Below are positions 52,704 to 60,575 of a stretch of DNA of 64,000 nucleotides, piece after piece. The first letter of the stretch is position 1. Each line of letters begins with the position of its first letter. A program made the translations under genes and the position numbers. The notes under the pieces were generated by a model. That model saw only the letters and a list, made by a program, of their open reading frames with translations, was not told where the DNA came from and did no database searches. Source of the stretch: CALCCV01 sp964388665. Its GTDB lineage: Bacteria > Bdellovibrionota > Bdellovibrionia > Bdellovibrionales > Bdellovibrionaceae. The stretch lies in contig CAYMBJ010000007.1 of NCBI GenBank assembly GCA_964388665.1, positions 16,560 to 80,559 of the forward strand, written 5' to 3'.

Positions 52704-53837
52704 ATGAATAAAAGCAATTCTCTTAGTCAAAATAAAGCGCCTTTGCCAAAAAAACCGCGAGTTCTTGTTGCGATGAGCGGCGGCGTTGACTCAAGCGTCG
52801 CAGCGGCTTTGCTTGTGCAACAGGGCTATGAGGTGATTGGTGCGACCATGCAGGTTTGGGACTATACGGAGTGCAATATTGAAGAGGGCGCTGGGACCTG
52901 CTGCTCTTCGATGGATGTTGATGATGCTAGAAGTGTGGCGGACAAATTGAACATCCCTTTTTATGTCATCAACTGCGAGGACGAATTTCGCCATAAGGTG
53001 ATCAACCCTTTTGTTGCCGCTTACGAAAAAGGCCAGACGCCATTACCTTGTGTCAACTGCAATACTTTTTTAAAGTTTGATCATTTGCTGCGGAAAATGG
53101 AAGAGCTCAACTGTGATTTCTTGGCGACCGGTCACTACGCGCAGATTGTGCGTGATGAGAAGGGCAAAGCCAAACTGATCACCAGCTCAGACTCCTGGAA
53201 AGATCAAACTTACTTTTTATTCACGCTCAATCCAGGCATTTTACCAAAAATTTTGTTTCCGGTGGGACATCTCGAAAAACCCGAGGTTCGCAAACTTGCG
53301 GAACAGCAAAACCTCTGTGTATCAAAGAAAAAGGACTCCACCGGCATTTGCTTTGTGGGAGCCGGAGGCTATGCGGAGTTTTTGAAACAAGATTTGCAAA
53401 AGATGGGACGCGAAGCAGATTTGCCGCCTCCTGGAGACTTTCGGCTCTATCCTGGGGGCGAGAGCTTTGGTCGGCACCCTGGCATTCATCATTTCACCTA
53501 TGGTCAGGGCAAAGGCTTGGGCCTCACTTTCCATGAAAAGTTGTTTGTCGTTAAAATTGATGCTGACACGAATACGGTTTGGCTCGGAAAAGAAGAGCAT
53601 CTCTATCATGATGAATTGGTTATACAAAACCTCACGTGGCTAGATGACGTCGATGTGGAGCGCGAGTATCAGGTCAAGATCCGCTATCAACACACGGCTG
53701 CTCCAGCGCGTTTGGCGCCGCTGGCAGAGGGCCGCATGCAGGTGAAGTTCACTGAGCCCCAGCGCGCGATCACTCCTGGTCAGGCGGCGGTGGTCTATTG
53801 TGACAAACAGCTGATGGGTGGAGGTTGGATTCTATGA
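52704..53837 (+). CDS. mnmA: tRNA 2-thiouridylase MnmA
   Basis: 377 residues. PP-loop VAMSGGVDSSVAAALL, GATMQVWDY, LPCVNCNTFLKF (first catalytic Cys) and STGICFVG (second Cys) are all present. It puts sulfur on U34 of tRNAs for Lys, Glu and Gln. Its TGA overlaps the ATG of mtaB. The gene order desulfurase-mnmA-mtaB suggests a shared tRNA-sulfur operon. Confidence 0.96.
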   Translation: MNKSNSLSQNKAPLPKKPRVLVAMSGGVDSSVAAALLVQQGYEVIGATMQVWDYTECNIEEGAGTCCSSMDVDDARSVADKLNIPFYVINCEDEFRHKVINPFVAAYEKGQTPLPCVNCNTFLKFDHLLRKMEELNCDFLATGHYAQIVRDEKGKAKLITSSDSWKDQTYFLFTLNPGILPKILFPVGHLEKPEVRKLAEQQNLCVSKKKDSTGICFVGAGGYAEFLKQDLQKMGREADLPPPGDFRLYPGGESFGRHPGIHHFTYGQGKGLGLTFHEKLFVVKIDADTNTVWLGKEEHLYHDELVIQNLTWLDDVDVEREYQVKIRYQHTAAPARLAPLAEGRMQVKFTEPQRAITPGQAAVVYCDKQLMGGGWIL

Positions 53838-55192
53838 AGCACTTTCACACCTTCGGTTGCAAAGTAAATACCTACGACACGGGTCTTCTCGAACAAAAAC
53901 TTGCGAAGCACACTGCGGATTCGCAAATACATATTATCAACTCCTGTGCGGTCACACATGAGGCCAGCAAAGAAGCTCTGGCCTTGGCTAGACGTCTCAA
54001 ACGAGAGCACAGTGATGCAAAAGTGGTGATCACGGGCTGTGCGGCGCAAGTGGATAGTGAGATGTTTGCATCTGCCGAAGAGGTCGATTTGATAGTGGGC
54101 AACTCACACAAAGAGCAACTGCCCGCTCTGCTTGAAGAGCTTTCAAAAATGAAGCCTGATCAAAAGATGAGTCAACGCCTCTATCACTCTAATATTTTTG
54201 CAAAAGAGGATCTGGGTGAAGGCGGGGGTATTGAGAGCCACCACACGCGCTCATTTTTAAAAATTCAAGACGGCTGTGACTCGTTTTGCACTTACTGTGT
54301 AATTCCCTTTGCACGCGGCAAAAGTCGCAGCTTATCGGTGGCAGGCATCATCGAAAGAATTCAGGAGGTGCAGAGCCAAAATATCAAAGAGGTGGTGCTC
54401 ACGGGAATTCATCTCGGCGACTACCGTGACGACAACCGCGACGACAACCGCGACGGGCAGCAGGGATTGGTTGTGTTGCTCAAGGCGATTTTGCAAGAAA
54501 CCAGCATTGAGCGACTGCGACTGGGGTCTCTGGAGCCATTGGAAGTGAGTGACGAGTTGCTTTCGCTCTTTGCCAATCCGCGCCTGTGTCCTCACTTTCA
54601 TATGAGCATTCAGAGCGCCAACGACAAGGTTCTCGAAGGCATGAAACGAAATTATCGTCGCCAGGATGTGGTGGCTTCTCTAAAAAATGTGATGGCGACA
54701 GTTTCGCATGCTTATATCGGCATGGATGTCATCGTTGGCTTTCCGATAGAAGGTGATGATGAATTTTGTGAAACCTACGAAACTTTAGCGAGTCTTCCGT
54801 GGAACAAGATTCATGTTTTTCCGTATTCGGTGCGACCGGGGACCTATGCGGCTCGCCTAAAGAATATCGTGAGTCCTGCTGTCAAAAAGCAGCGGGCCCG
54901 TCGTTTGCGAGAGCTCAGTGTGCAGCGCCTTGAAGTCATGGCTCGCCAACAGGTGGGGAGGGTGAAGTGTGTCTTGCCACTTTCTAAAGGTGACTCCACT
55001 GCGGCCGCGCGTTTGTCGGGTCTGGCAGGATTGAGTCGTGATTATTGGCCGGTGCGAATCGCTGAAGGTCCGCGGCGCGCGTCACAGGAAAATCCTTTGT
55101 CGAGTCTGCAAAATGACGAAGTGAAAGTCCTTATCCGTGAGGTGGGCCCTGGCCCAGAGTATGCGCTGCTCGGAGAGAGGTTGGCATGGTAG
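53834..55192 (+). CDS. mtaB: tRNA t6A37 methylthiotransferase MtaB
   Basis: 452 residues from ATG 53834. N-terminal domain FHTFGCKVNTYD and NSCAVT with the extra cluster Cys; radical-SAM motif GCDSFCTYCVIPFARG (CxxxCxxC) near 155; TRAM-like C-terminus. It adds the methylthio group to t6A37. A 12-bp repeat inserts DYRDDNRDDNRDG near residue 200, in a loop after GIHLG. The next gene, rnc, starts before its stop. Confidence 0.92.
   Translation: MKHFHTFGCKVNTYDTGLLEQKLAKHTADSQIHIINSCAVTHEASKEALALARRLKREHSDAKVVITGCAAQVDSEMFASAEEVDLIVGNSHKEQLPALLEELSKMKPDQKMSQRLYHSNIFAKEDLGEGGGIESHHTRSFLKIQDGCDSFCTYCVIPFARGKSRSLSVAGIIERIQEVQSQNIKEVVLTGIHLGDYRDDNRDDNRDGQQGLVVLLKAILQETSIERLRLGSLEPLEVSDELLSLFANPRLCPHFHMSIQSANDKVLEGMKRNYRRQDVVASLKNVMATVSHAYIGMDVIVGFPIEGDDEFCETYETLASLPWNKIHVFPYSVRPGTYAARLKNIVSPAVKKQRARRLRELSVQRLEVMARQQVGRVKCVLPLSKGDSTAAARLSGLAGLSRDYWPVRIAEGPRRASQENPLSSLQNDEVKVLIREVGPGPEYALLGERLAW
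54424..54460 (+). repeat. 12-bp tandem repeat inside mtaB
   Basis: GACGACAACCGC units in frame, giving the Asp-Asp-Asn-Arg run. Probably slippage-prone, like the hexamer arrays in tilS. Confidence 0.75.
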
Positions 55193-55944
55193 AGTTCAGC
55201 TTGGCATTACAAAGCGTCATGAAGAACATGAATTATCAGTTTCAGGACATTCAGCTGTTAGAAAGATCACTCACTCACCGCAGTGCCCAAGGGGGCCTAG
55301 AGGCAAAAGGCGGCGGCGTGAAAGTGAATTCCAACAATGAAACTTTGGAGTATCTGGGTGATGCCGTCTTGGATTTGGTTTTAGCGGAGCTTCTGATGTC
55401 GCGTTTTCCGAATGATGCCGAAGGGCCCTTATCAAAAAAGCGTGCAAGTCTTGTGAACGAACAGGTGCTTGCCGATTGTGCGCGGCGCTTGGATCTTCAG
55501 AGCTATTTGCGTTTGGGGCCCTCTGAAGAAAAAAACCGCCACCAGATCAACGCACGCATTTTGTCGTCTGCATTTGAAGCCTTGGTCGGCGCAGTTTTTT
55601 TAGATGCTGGCTATTTACGGGTCCGCGAATTTGTTGTTGGTGAGATGAACCCCGTGATAGACGAAACTCTCTCGGCCATTGATTTTGAAAACGACTTTAA
55701 GACGCGCCTTCAGGAGTACACACAAAAGATCTTTCGCGAAACTCCCGAGTACGAAATTCTTCAGGAGTCTGGACCAAGCCATTTGAAGTCCTTCGAAATG
55801 GCTGTGAAAATCAAAGATCGCGTCCTGGCCACAGGCCTTGGTGGTTCCAAAAAACAGGCGGCCCAAGTGGCCGCTGAACATGCTTTAAAATTATTAATGT
55901 TAGAAAATGAGCCTTTGATAGGTTCTGGAGAAAAAAAAATATGA
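55186..55944 (+). CDS. rnc: Ribonuclease III
   Basis: 252 residues. Signature NNETLEYLGDAVLDLVLAE near residue 45 with the metal-binding Glu and Asp, a second acidic site LVGAVFLDAGYL, and a C-terminal dsRNA-binding domain ending KKQAAQVAAEHALKLL. It processes rRNA and structured mRNAs. rnc-era-der are translationally coupled by short overlaps (4 and 14 bp). Confidence 0.96.
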   Translation: MVEFSLALQSVMKNMNYQFQDIQLLERSLTHRSAQGGLEAKGGGVKVNSNNETLEYLGDAVLDLVLAELLMSRFPNDAEGPLSKKRASLVNEQVLADCARRLDLQSYLRLGPSEEKNRHQINARILSSAFEALVGAVFLDAGYLRVREFVVGEMNPVIDETLSAIDFENDFKTRLQEYTQKIFRETPEYEILQESGPSHLKSFEMAVKIKDRVLATGLGGSKKQAAQVAAEHALKLLMLENEPLIGSGEKKI

Positions 55945-56864
55945 GTTCATACTTCGCAGGAATGGTCGGCATCATCGGATTGCCCAACGCCGGAAAGAGC
56001 ACCTTTTTAAATAATGTGGTCAAAGATAAAATTGCCATTGTGAGCCCAAAGCCGCAAACCACACGCCGACGCCAACTGGGTATCGTCAATTGCACCACAG
56101 GCACAGCCCCAGGGCAGATTGCCTTTATTGATACGCCCGGATTGGTGCCAGAAGAAAAAGGTCTGTTTCAATACCTCCACAAAGAGGCCAAACAAGTTGC
56201 AGAGGAGGCCGATGCCTTGTTGGTGATGGTGAGCTTGGATTCTCCTTCAAAAAAGGATGTCTTTGGTCTGATCGAATTTGTTGAGGCCACAAAAAAGCCA
56301 TGGGTGATGGCCATCTCTAAGGTGGATCTTAAGGAGCATTTCCAGCGAAAGCTAATTCTCGAAAACATCGCTAAAGAAAAAAATGTCCCTTGCTTTCAAT
56401 TGGGCCTCTCCGACGATGATCGCAATCAGAGTGAAGAGGTTCTCGAAGCTCTGGTCAAAATCCTGCCGCCCTCGGCCGCACCACTCTTTGATCCGGAGAT
56501 CATGACCACCTCGACGCTTCGTGAGTTAGCCGGAGAGATTGTGCGAGAAAAGTGCCTGTTGCTCCTCCGGGATGAAGTGCCATACGGTATGGCGACACAT
56601 GTGCAGAAGTTTGACGAAGCAGATCCGAAGATCACAAAAATTGCCATTGACCTGTGGGTGGCAAAACCCAATCACAAAGCCATCGTGATCGGCAAAAAGG
56701 GTGAAACACTCAAAGAAATTGGCACTCAGGCGAGAAAAGACATAGAAGCTCTGTTGGGCAATAAGGTTTTTCTTGAACTGCATGTGCTCGTCAAAGAAAT
56801 GTGGCAAGAAAAGAGCCATTGGATGAATGATCTAGGTTACAAGGTGCAAAATGAAAAACGATAA
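55941..56864 (+). CDS. era: GTPase Era
   Basis: 307 residues. G1 IGLPNAGKSTFLN, G3 DTPGLV, G4 (AISKVDL) and a C-terminal KH domain with HKAIVIGKKGETLKEIG that binds the 16S rRNA 3' end. It is a 30S-assembly checkpoint. The rnc-era pair is conserved across proteobacteria; der follows here. Confidence 0.96.
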   Translation: MSSYFAGMVGIIGLPNAGKSTFLNNVVKDKIAIVSPKPQTTRRRQLGIVNCTTGTAPGQIAFIDTPGLVPEEKGLFQYLHKEAKQVAEEADALLVMVSLDSPSKKDVFGLIEFVEATKKPWVMAISKVDLKEHFQRKLILENIAKEKNVPCFQLGLSDDDRNQSEEVLEALVKILPPSAAPLFDPEIMTTSTLRELAGEIVREKCLLLLRDEVPYGMATHVQKFDEADPKITKIAIDLWVAKPNHKAIVIGKKGETLKEIGTQARKDIEALLGNKVFLELHVLVKEMWQEKSHWMNDLGYKVQNEKR

Positions 56865-58236
56865 TATCGAAGTTCAAGACGAAGCTCTAGAGATAGCCGA
56901 AGTGGAAAAGGTGGTCCGGAGCTCTGTCACCAAGGTCGCCATCATCGGTCGACCCAATGTGGGCAAGTCAACGCTATTTAACATGCTCACAGACACTCGC
57001 AAGGCCGTCGTGCGCAATCAACCTGGTGTCACTCGTGATATCCAAATTGAAACCGCCGAAGTTTGGGGCAAGCATTTTGATCTCATTGACACTGGCGGCT
57101 TGACCGGCAGTGCGGATCTGTTTTCGCGATTGATTCGTGAGCAGGTGAGTGAGTTTTTGGAATCAGTGGATTTGATCCTGTTTGTTGTTGACGGCCGAGT
57201 GGGCATGGTGCCCGAGGATCGCGATGTCATGCGCTTGGTAAAGAGTGTTGGCAAAGATGCTCTGATGATTGTTAATAAAGTCGATTCCGCCCATGAGGAC
57301 GAAATTCATAAGAGCGACTTTTATGAGTTCGGTGTGGATTTGGTGGCCGCCTCTTTTGAGCAGCGACGTGGAGTGGGTGAGATCTTGGAGTGGTTGCATC
57401 CGCGCATCAGTGACTACCAACCTGACACGGAGCGAGCGCTGCGGTTGACCTTTGTTGGCAAACCCAATGCCGGCAAGAGTTCTTTGTGTAATGCTTTGCT
57501 GGGCATGCCGAGACTGTTGGTGAGTGAAATTGCTGGAACCACAGTAGATGCCATTGAAGTTCCCTTTGTTTTGGATGATAAAAACTATGTTTTGGTGGAC
57601 ACGGCCGGCCTGCGTCGCCACTCTAAACGCGAGGCCGATGTCGAGATAATCTCTGCCTTTAAGTCACAAGAAGCAATTCGGCGCTGTGACTTGGCAGTTT
57701 TAGTGATAGATAGCGTGATTGGTCCTACCGAGCAAGACGCTAAAATTCTAGAGATGCTTCTAGAAGCCCACAAGGGAGTTGTGGTGGCCTTGAATAAGTC
57801 AGATTTGGGTCGCTCGATTCCAGAGTATCGCAAATCGCTTAAAGAAAAAATGAAAATGGAATTTCATTTTTTTGAAGACATTCCTTTTGTCTTTACCAGT
57901 GCTAAAACTCAAGCTGGAATGCAGGATTTGGTTGATGCCATTCATGAAATGGAAAGAAAGCTATTCATTAAAATACCCACCAGCGAATTGAATGAGTTCT
58001 TTTTTGAAACCATTCGCAAAGCTCCGTCACCGGTTTTTGGAGTGAACAATGTTAAATTTTATTATCTCACGCAGACTCGTCAAGTTCCACCGAGCTTCAT
58101 TGCGTTTGCCAATCAGCCCGACGGCGTGAGCCCCGGTTATCGGCGATTTTTGATCAACAATATCAAAGAAAAATTTGATTTATTTGGTGTTCCGATTCGC
58201 GTGTTCTGCATGAAGTCTGGCAGAAAGGTCAACTGA
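56851..58236 (+). CDS. der: Double-GTPase ribosome assembly factor Der
   Basis: 461 residues with two G domains: IIGRPNVGKSTLFNMLT (near 33) with DTGGLTGS, and FVGKPNAGKSSLCNALLG (near 202) with VDTAGLRRHSK. The C-terminal KH-like domain ends FCMKSGRKVN. Der assists 50S assembly. It overlaps era by 14 bp, and the transporter gene starts 1 bp after its stop. Confidence 0.96.
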   Translation: MKNDNIEVQDEALEIAEVEKVVRSSVTKVAIIGRPNVGKSTLFNMLTDTRKAVVRNQPGVTRDIQIETAEVWGKHFDLIDTGGLTGSADLFSRLIREQVSEFLESVDLILFVVDGRVGMVPEDRDVMRLVKSVGKDALMIVNKVDSAHEDEIHKSDFYEFGVDLVAASFEQRRGVGEILEWLHPRISDYQPDTERALRLTFVGKPNAGKSSLCNALLGMPRLLVSEIAGTTVDAIEVPFVLDDKNYVLVDTAGLRRHSKREADVEIISAFKSQEAIRRCDLAVLVIDSVIGPTEQDAKILEMLLEAHKGVVVALNKSDLGRSIPEYRKSLKEKMKMEFHFFEDIPFVFTSAKTQAGMQDLVDAIHEMERKLFIKIPTSELNEFFFETIRKAPSPVFGVNNVKFYYLTQTRQVPPSFIAFANQPDGVSPGYRRFLINNIKEKFDLFGVPIRVFCMKSGRKVN

Positions 58237-58237
58237 A

Positions 58238-59605
58238 GTGTCGGGCCAGGTGCAGCGCCGAAGAGGGTGGCGAACCAAATTTGGTTTTTACCTGATCGCC
58301 ATCGGCTCTGCTTTTGGTCTTGGAAACCTGTGGCGTTTTCCCTATGTCGTCGGTGAAAACGGTGGCGGCGCATTTGTGTTGCTGTACCTCTTTGTAGCGA
58401 TGGTGATTGGTTTGCCCCTTTTGGTGGGCGAACTTATGTTGGGCAAGTCGAGCCGAAAGTCCATAATGGTGGCGCTTCGCGATCTGTCTTCTCGGTCGAT
58501 TTGGCTGGGCGCGGTCAGTGTGCTGCTGAGCCTGATTGTGCTTTCGTATTATTCAGTGATTTCAGGATGGGTGCTCCATTACCTGATGCAGTTTGTAGGT
58601 GCCATATTCTCTGGAACTGAAGCCATCAGTGATTCCCCCTTTCGGGTGCTCACGCAAAATCTGTGGCTGCAGCTGCTGCTCGCCAGTGCGCACTTGCTCA
58701 TGTGTTTGGTGGTTGTCGGTCAAGGGGTTCAAGAGGGAATTGAAAAGTGGATCAACTATGTGATGCCGCTCTTTGCAACGATGGTGCTTTTGCTGGTTGC
58801 AAAATCACTGTCCTTTGGCGGCACCGCAGATGTTTTGCGCTTTCTCTTTTATCCGGACTTTTCGAAATTGCAGCTATCTAGCCTGGCCGAAGCCTTGGGT
58901 CATGTGTTCTTCACCCTATCGGTGGGCTTTGGCACAATGGTGACTTTTGGCAGCTATATGAAAGATGGAGATCACGCGCCGACGATGGGGTATCGGGTGG
59001 CAGTGGTGGACACCAGCGTGTCTTTGATATCAGCGCTCTTGGTTTTTCCGATCGCCTTTAGCCTGTTTCCAGGTTCGCACCAAGATCCCTCCTTGGTATT
59101 TGAGGTTTTGCCAAATTTTTTATTGATTCAAAAGGCGGGTGTTTTTTTTGGTACGGTCTTCTTTGCTTCCTTTTATCTAGCAGCGCTCAATGCCAGCATC
59201 GGATTGCTTGAAGCCGTCGTCTCAAATTTTTGCGATGTGTTTCCGGGCTTGCGACGTGGTCGGGCCGCCTGGCTCAGTGGACTGTTTTGTTTTTTACTGA
59301 TTTCGTTTGGGGCCTTGCTCCACCATTCTTATTCGGGAACCGATTTGCAGGCAAAAAATCGCGCCATCGTCTTGATTGACCGAATATTGGTGAACTGGGC
59401 CTTGCCGATCACCGTGCTGATCTTTTGTTGGGTCTATGTTCGGGTCTTTCCGAAGGCTTCACGAAAAGAGCAATTTGTCGATCCTCAGCGCTTTGCCAGC
59501 GTCGTGATATATCCCTATTGGGAAAATATGATTCGCTATGTGGTACCGGGAGTGATCATCTTTGCTTTGGTTTTGCAGGCCTGGCAGCAACTTTCAGAGA
59601 TTTGA
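58238..59605 (+). CDS. Sodium:neurotransmitter symporter family transporter
   Basis: 455 residues, GTG start. The NSS opening FYLIAIGSAFGLGNLWRFPY (membrane helix 1, with unwound sodium/substrate site) is intact. Eleven or twelve membrane helices. Bacterial members (LeuT, TnaT, MhsT) import amino acids with sodium. Substrate not readable. It is last in the desulfurase-to-der operon, a placement without obvious functional link. Confidence 0.93.
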   Translation: MSGQVQRRRGWRTKFGFYLIAIGSAFGLGNLWRFPYVVGENGGGAFVLLYLFVAMVIGLPLLVGELMLGKSSRKSIMVALRDLSSRSIWLGAVSVLLSLIVLSYYSVISGWVLHYLMQFVGAIFSGTEAISDSPFRVLTQNLWLQLLLASAHLLMCLVVVGQGVQEGIEKWINYVMPLFATMVLLLVAKSLSFGGTADVLRFLFYPDFSKLQLSSLAEALGHVFFTLSVGFGTMVTFGSYMKDGDHAPTMGYRVAVVDTSVSLISALLVFPIAFSLFPGSHQDPSLVFEVLPNFLLIQKAGVFFGTVFFASFYLAALNASIGLLEAVVSNFCDVFPGLRRGRAAWLSGLFCFLLISFGALLHHSYSGTDLQAKNRAIVLIDRILVNWALPITVLIFCWVYVRVFPKASRKEQFVDPQRFASVVIYPYWENMIRYVVPGVIIFALVLQAWQQLSEI

Positions 59606-59825
59606 AATTTTCAAGCCAACAGATTGCATCAGCGGAACAAGCCTATGCTGTTGCTCCGTCGGCGCCGTATTGCTCATACAGAGCATCCTCCTCTTAGCTC
59701 GAAAATATTGATGGTAGGCCGTACTCGCGCATCTGGCGGGTAATTTTAAATTTCGATAAAATTCATTTAATTAGGTGAATGGAGTTTCGGCGATATATGC
59801 CATTCAAAACTTGTTGAATCCTGAT
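59606..59825. other. Intergenic sequence with possible gene remnant on minus strand
   Basis: No intact gene. On the minus strand a short frame reads ITRQMREYGLPSIFSS, stop, then in the same frame EEDALYEQYGADGATA, stop (about 59637-59760). The second string looks like a natural protein C-terminus, so this may be the decayed end of a lost gene; I cannot name it. Confidence 0.3.
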
Positions 59826-59947
59826 ACCAATTTCGATTCAAGCTAAGACCTTTGTTGGCTGCAACCATCGCCGCTTGCGACGTGCCAGGAGCACGCCTCA
59901 GCGTCTCTGGTCTTGCCGCCTCGTTCTAAACTTGAATTGAAATTGGT
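59826..59947. repeat. 122-bp fold-back repeat related to the array at 2260
   Basis: Termini ACCAATTTCGATTCAAG (59826-59842) and its inverse CTTGAATTGAAATTGGT (59931-59947), one mismatch. A central hairpin CGTGC-cagga-GCACG (59881-59895) sits where the 124-bp units have GGCCTAC-ctgga-GTAGGCC. Length, termini position, loop and intervening pattern (GGAG..GCCTC.GCG) all match the architecture of the units at 2260-2642. Confidence 0.65.
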
Positions 59948-59974
59948 GTTGTAATTAACCAAATCGGAGTGTGC

Positions 59975-60475
59975 ATGCGATTGATTCCTATTTTTCTATT
60001 GTTCTTTTATGAAAATAATCTTTTTGCTCAGGGGGCTTATAATTCTAATCCCTACGCCAATGGGGGTTCTCCCATTGGAAGCCAACCCCATCAAGGAAAC
60101 CCTGGCCTTGACCTTTCGTACGGGGGAAGCGGGGACAATTGGCAAGTCACAAACCAAAGACAAGCAAATCAAAAAGCCAATCAAAGAGTAAAGGATTGGG
60201 AAAAGCAGATCGAAAAAGCTGCGGCAAACGGCAATGCATATTCGCCGTTTTCGAATACAAATACTGTTTTTAAACAGGTCAGCGCTGCAAATGGAGGAGA
60301 TGCGAGTAAGACCGCCAAGGATTTAATAAAGATGGTAAAGGATCCGAAGGCGTTGGCTGGGGTTTCTATGTCCCTATTAAAGAGCTCTGGCCAACGCTAT
60401 GGACAATTCGCGAGAGATGGCAATAAGAGCTCTCAATTACAAAAACTCAGGTACAAAGCTAAATGGAATTCCTGA
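59975..60475 (+). CDS. Small secreted protein, probably frameshifted near its C-terminus
   Basis: About 166 residues from ATG 59975, with GGAG five bases before. Signal peptide RLIPIFLLFFYENNLFA, then an Asn/Gly/Gln-rich mature part (YNSNPYANGGSPIG, NQRQANQKANQRVKDW). The frame stops at 60473 after QKLRYKAKWNS, but from about 60441 the next frame reads NSGTKLNGIPDWGAENYTF and on to TAA 60549-60551, which looks like a genuine C-terminus. One A too many in the run 60441-60445 would explain the break. Function unknown. Confidence 0.55.
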   Translation: MRLIPIFLLFFYENNLFAQGAYNSNPYANGGSPIGSQPHQGNPGLDLSYGGSGDNWQVTNQRQANQKANQRVKDWEKQIEKAAANGNAYSPFSNTNTVFKQVSAANGGDASKTAKDLIKMVKDPKALAGVSMSLLKSSGQRYGQFARDGNKSSQLQKLRYKAKWNS

Positions 60476-60575
60476 TTGGGGAGCCGAAAATTATACTTTT
60501 AGAACAAATGGGGATATTGAAGATTGGTTTGACCCAACTATTCAGCCATAAAATGATCTTAAAAATCATGGCGAT

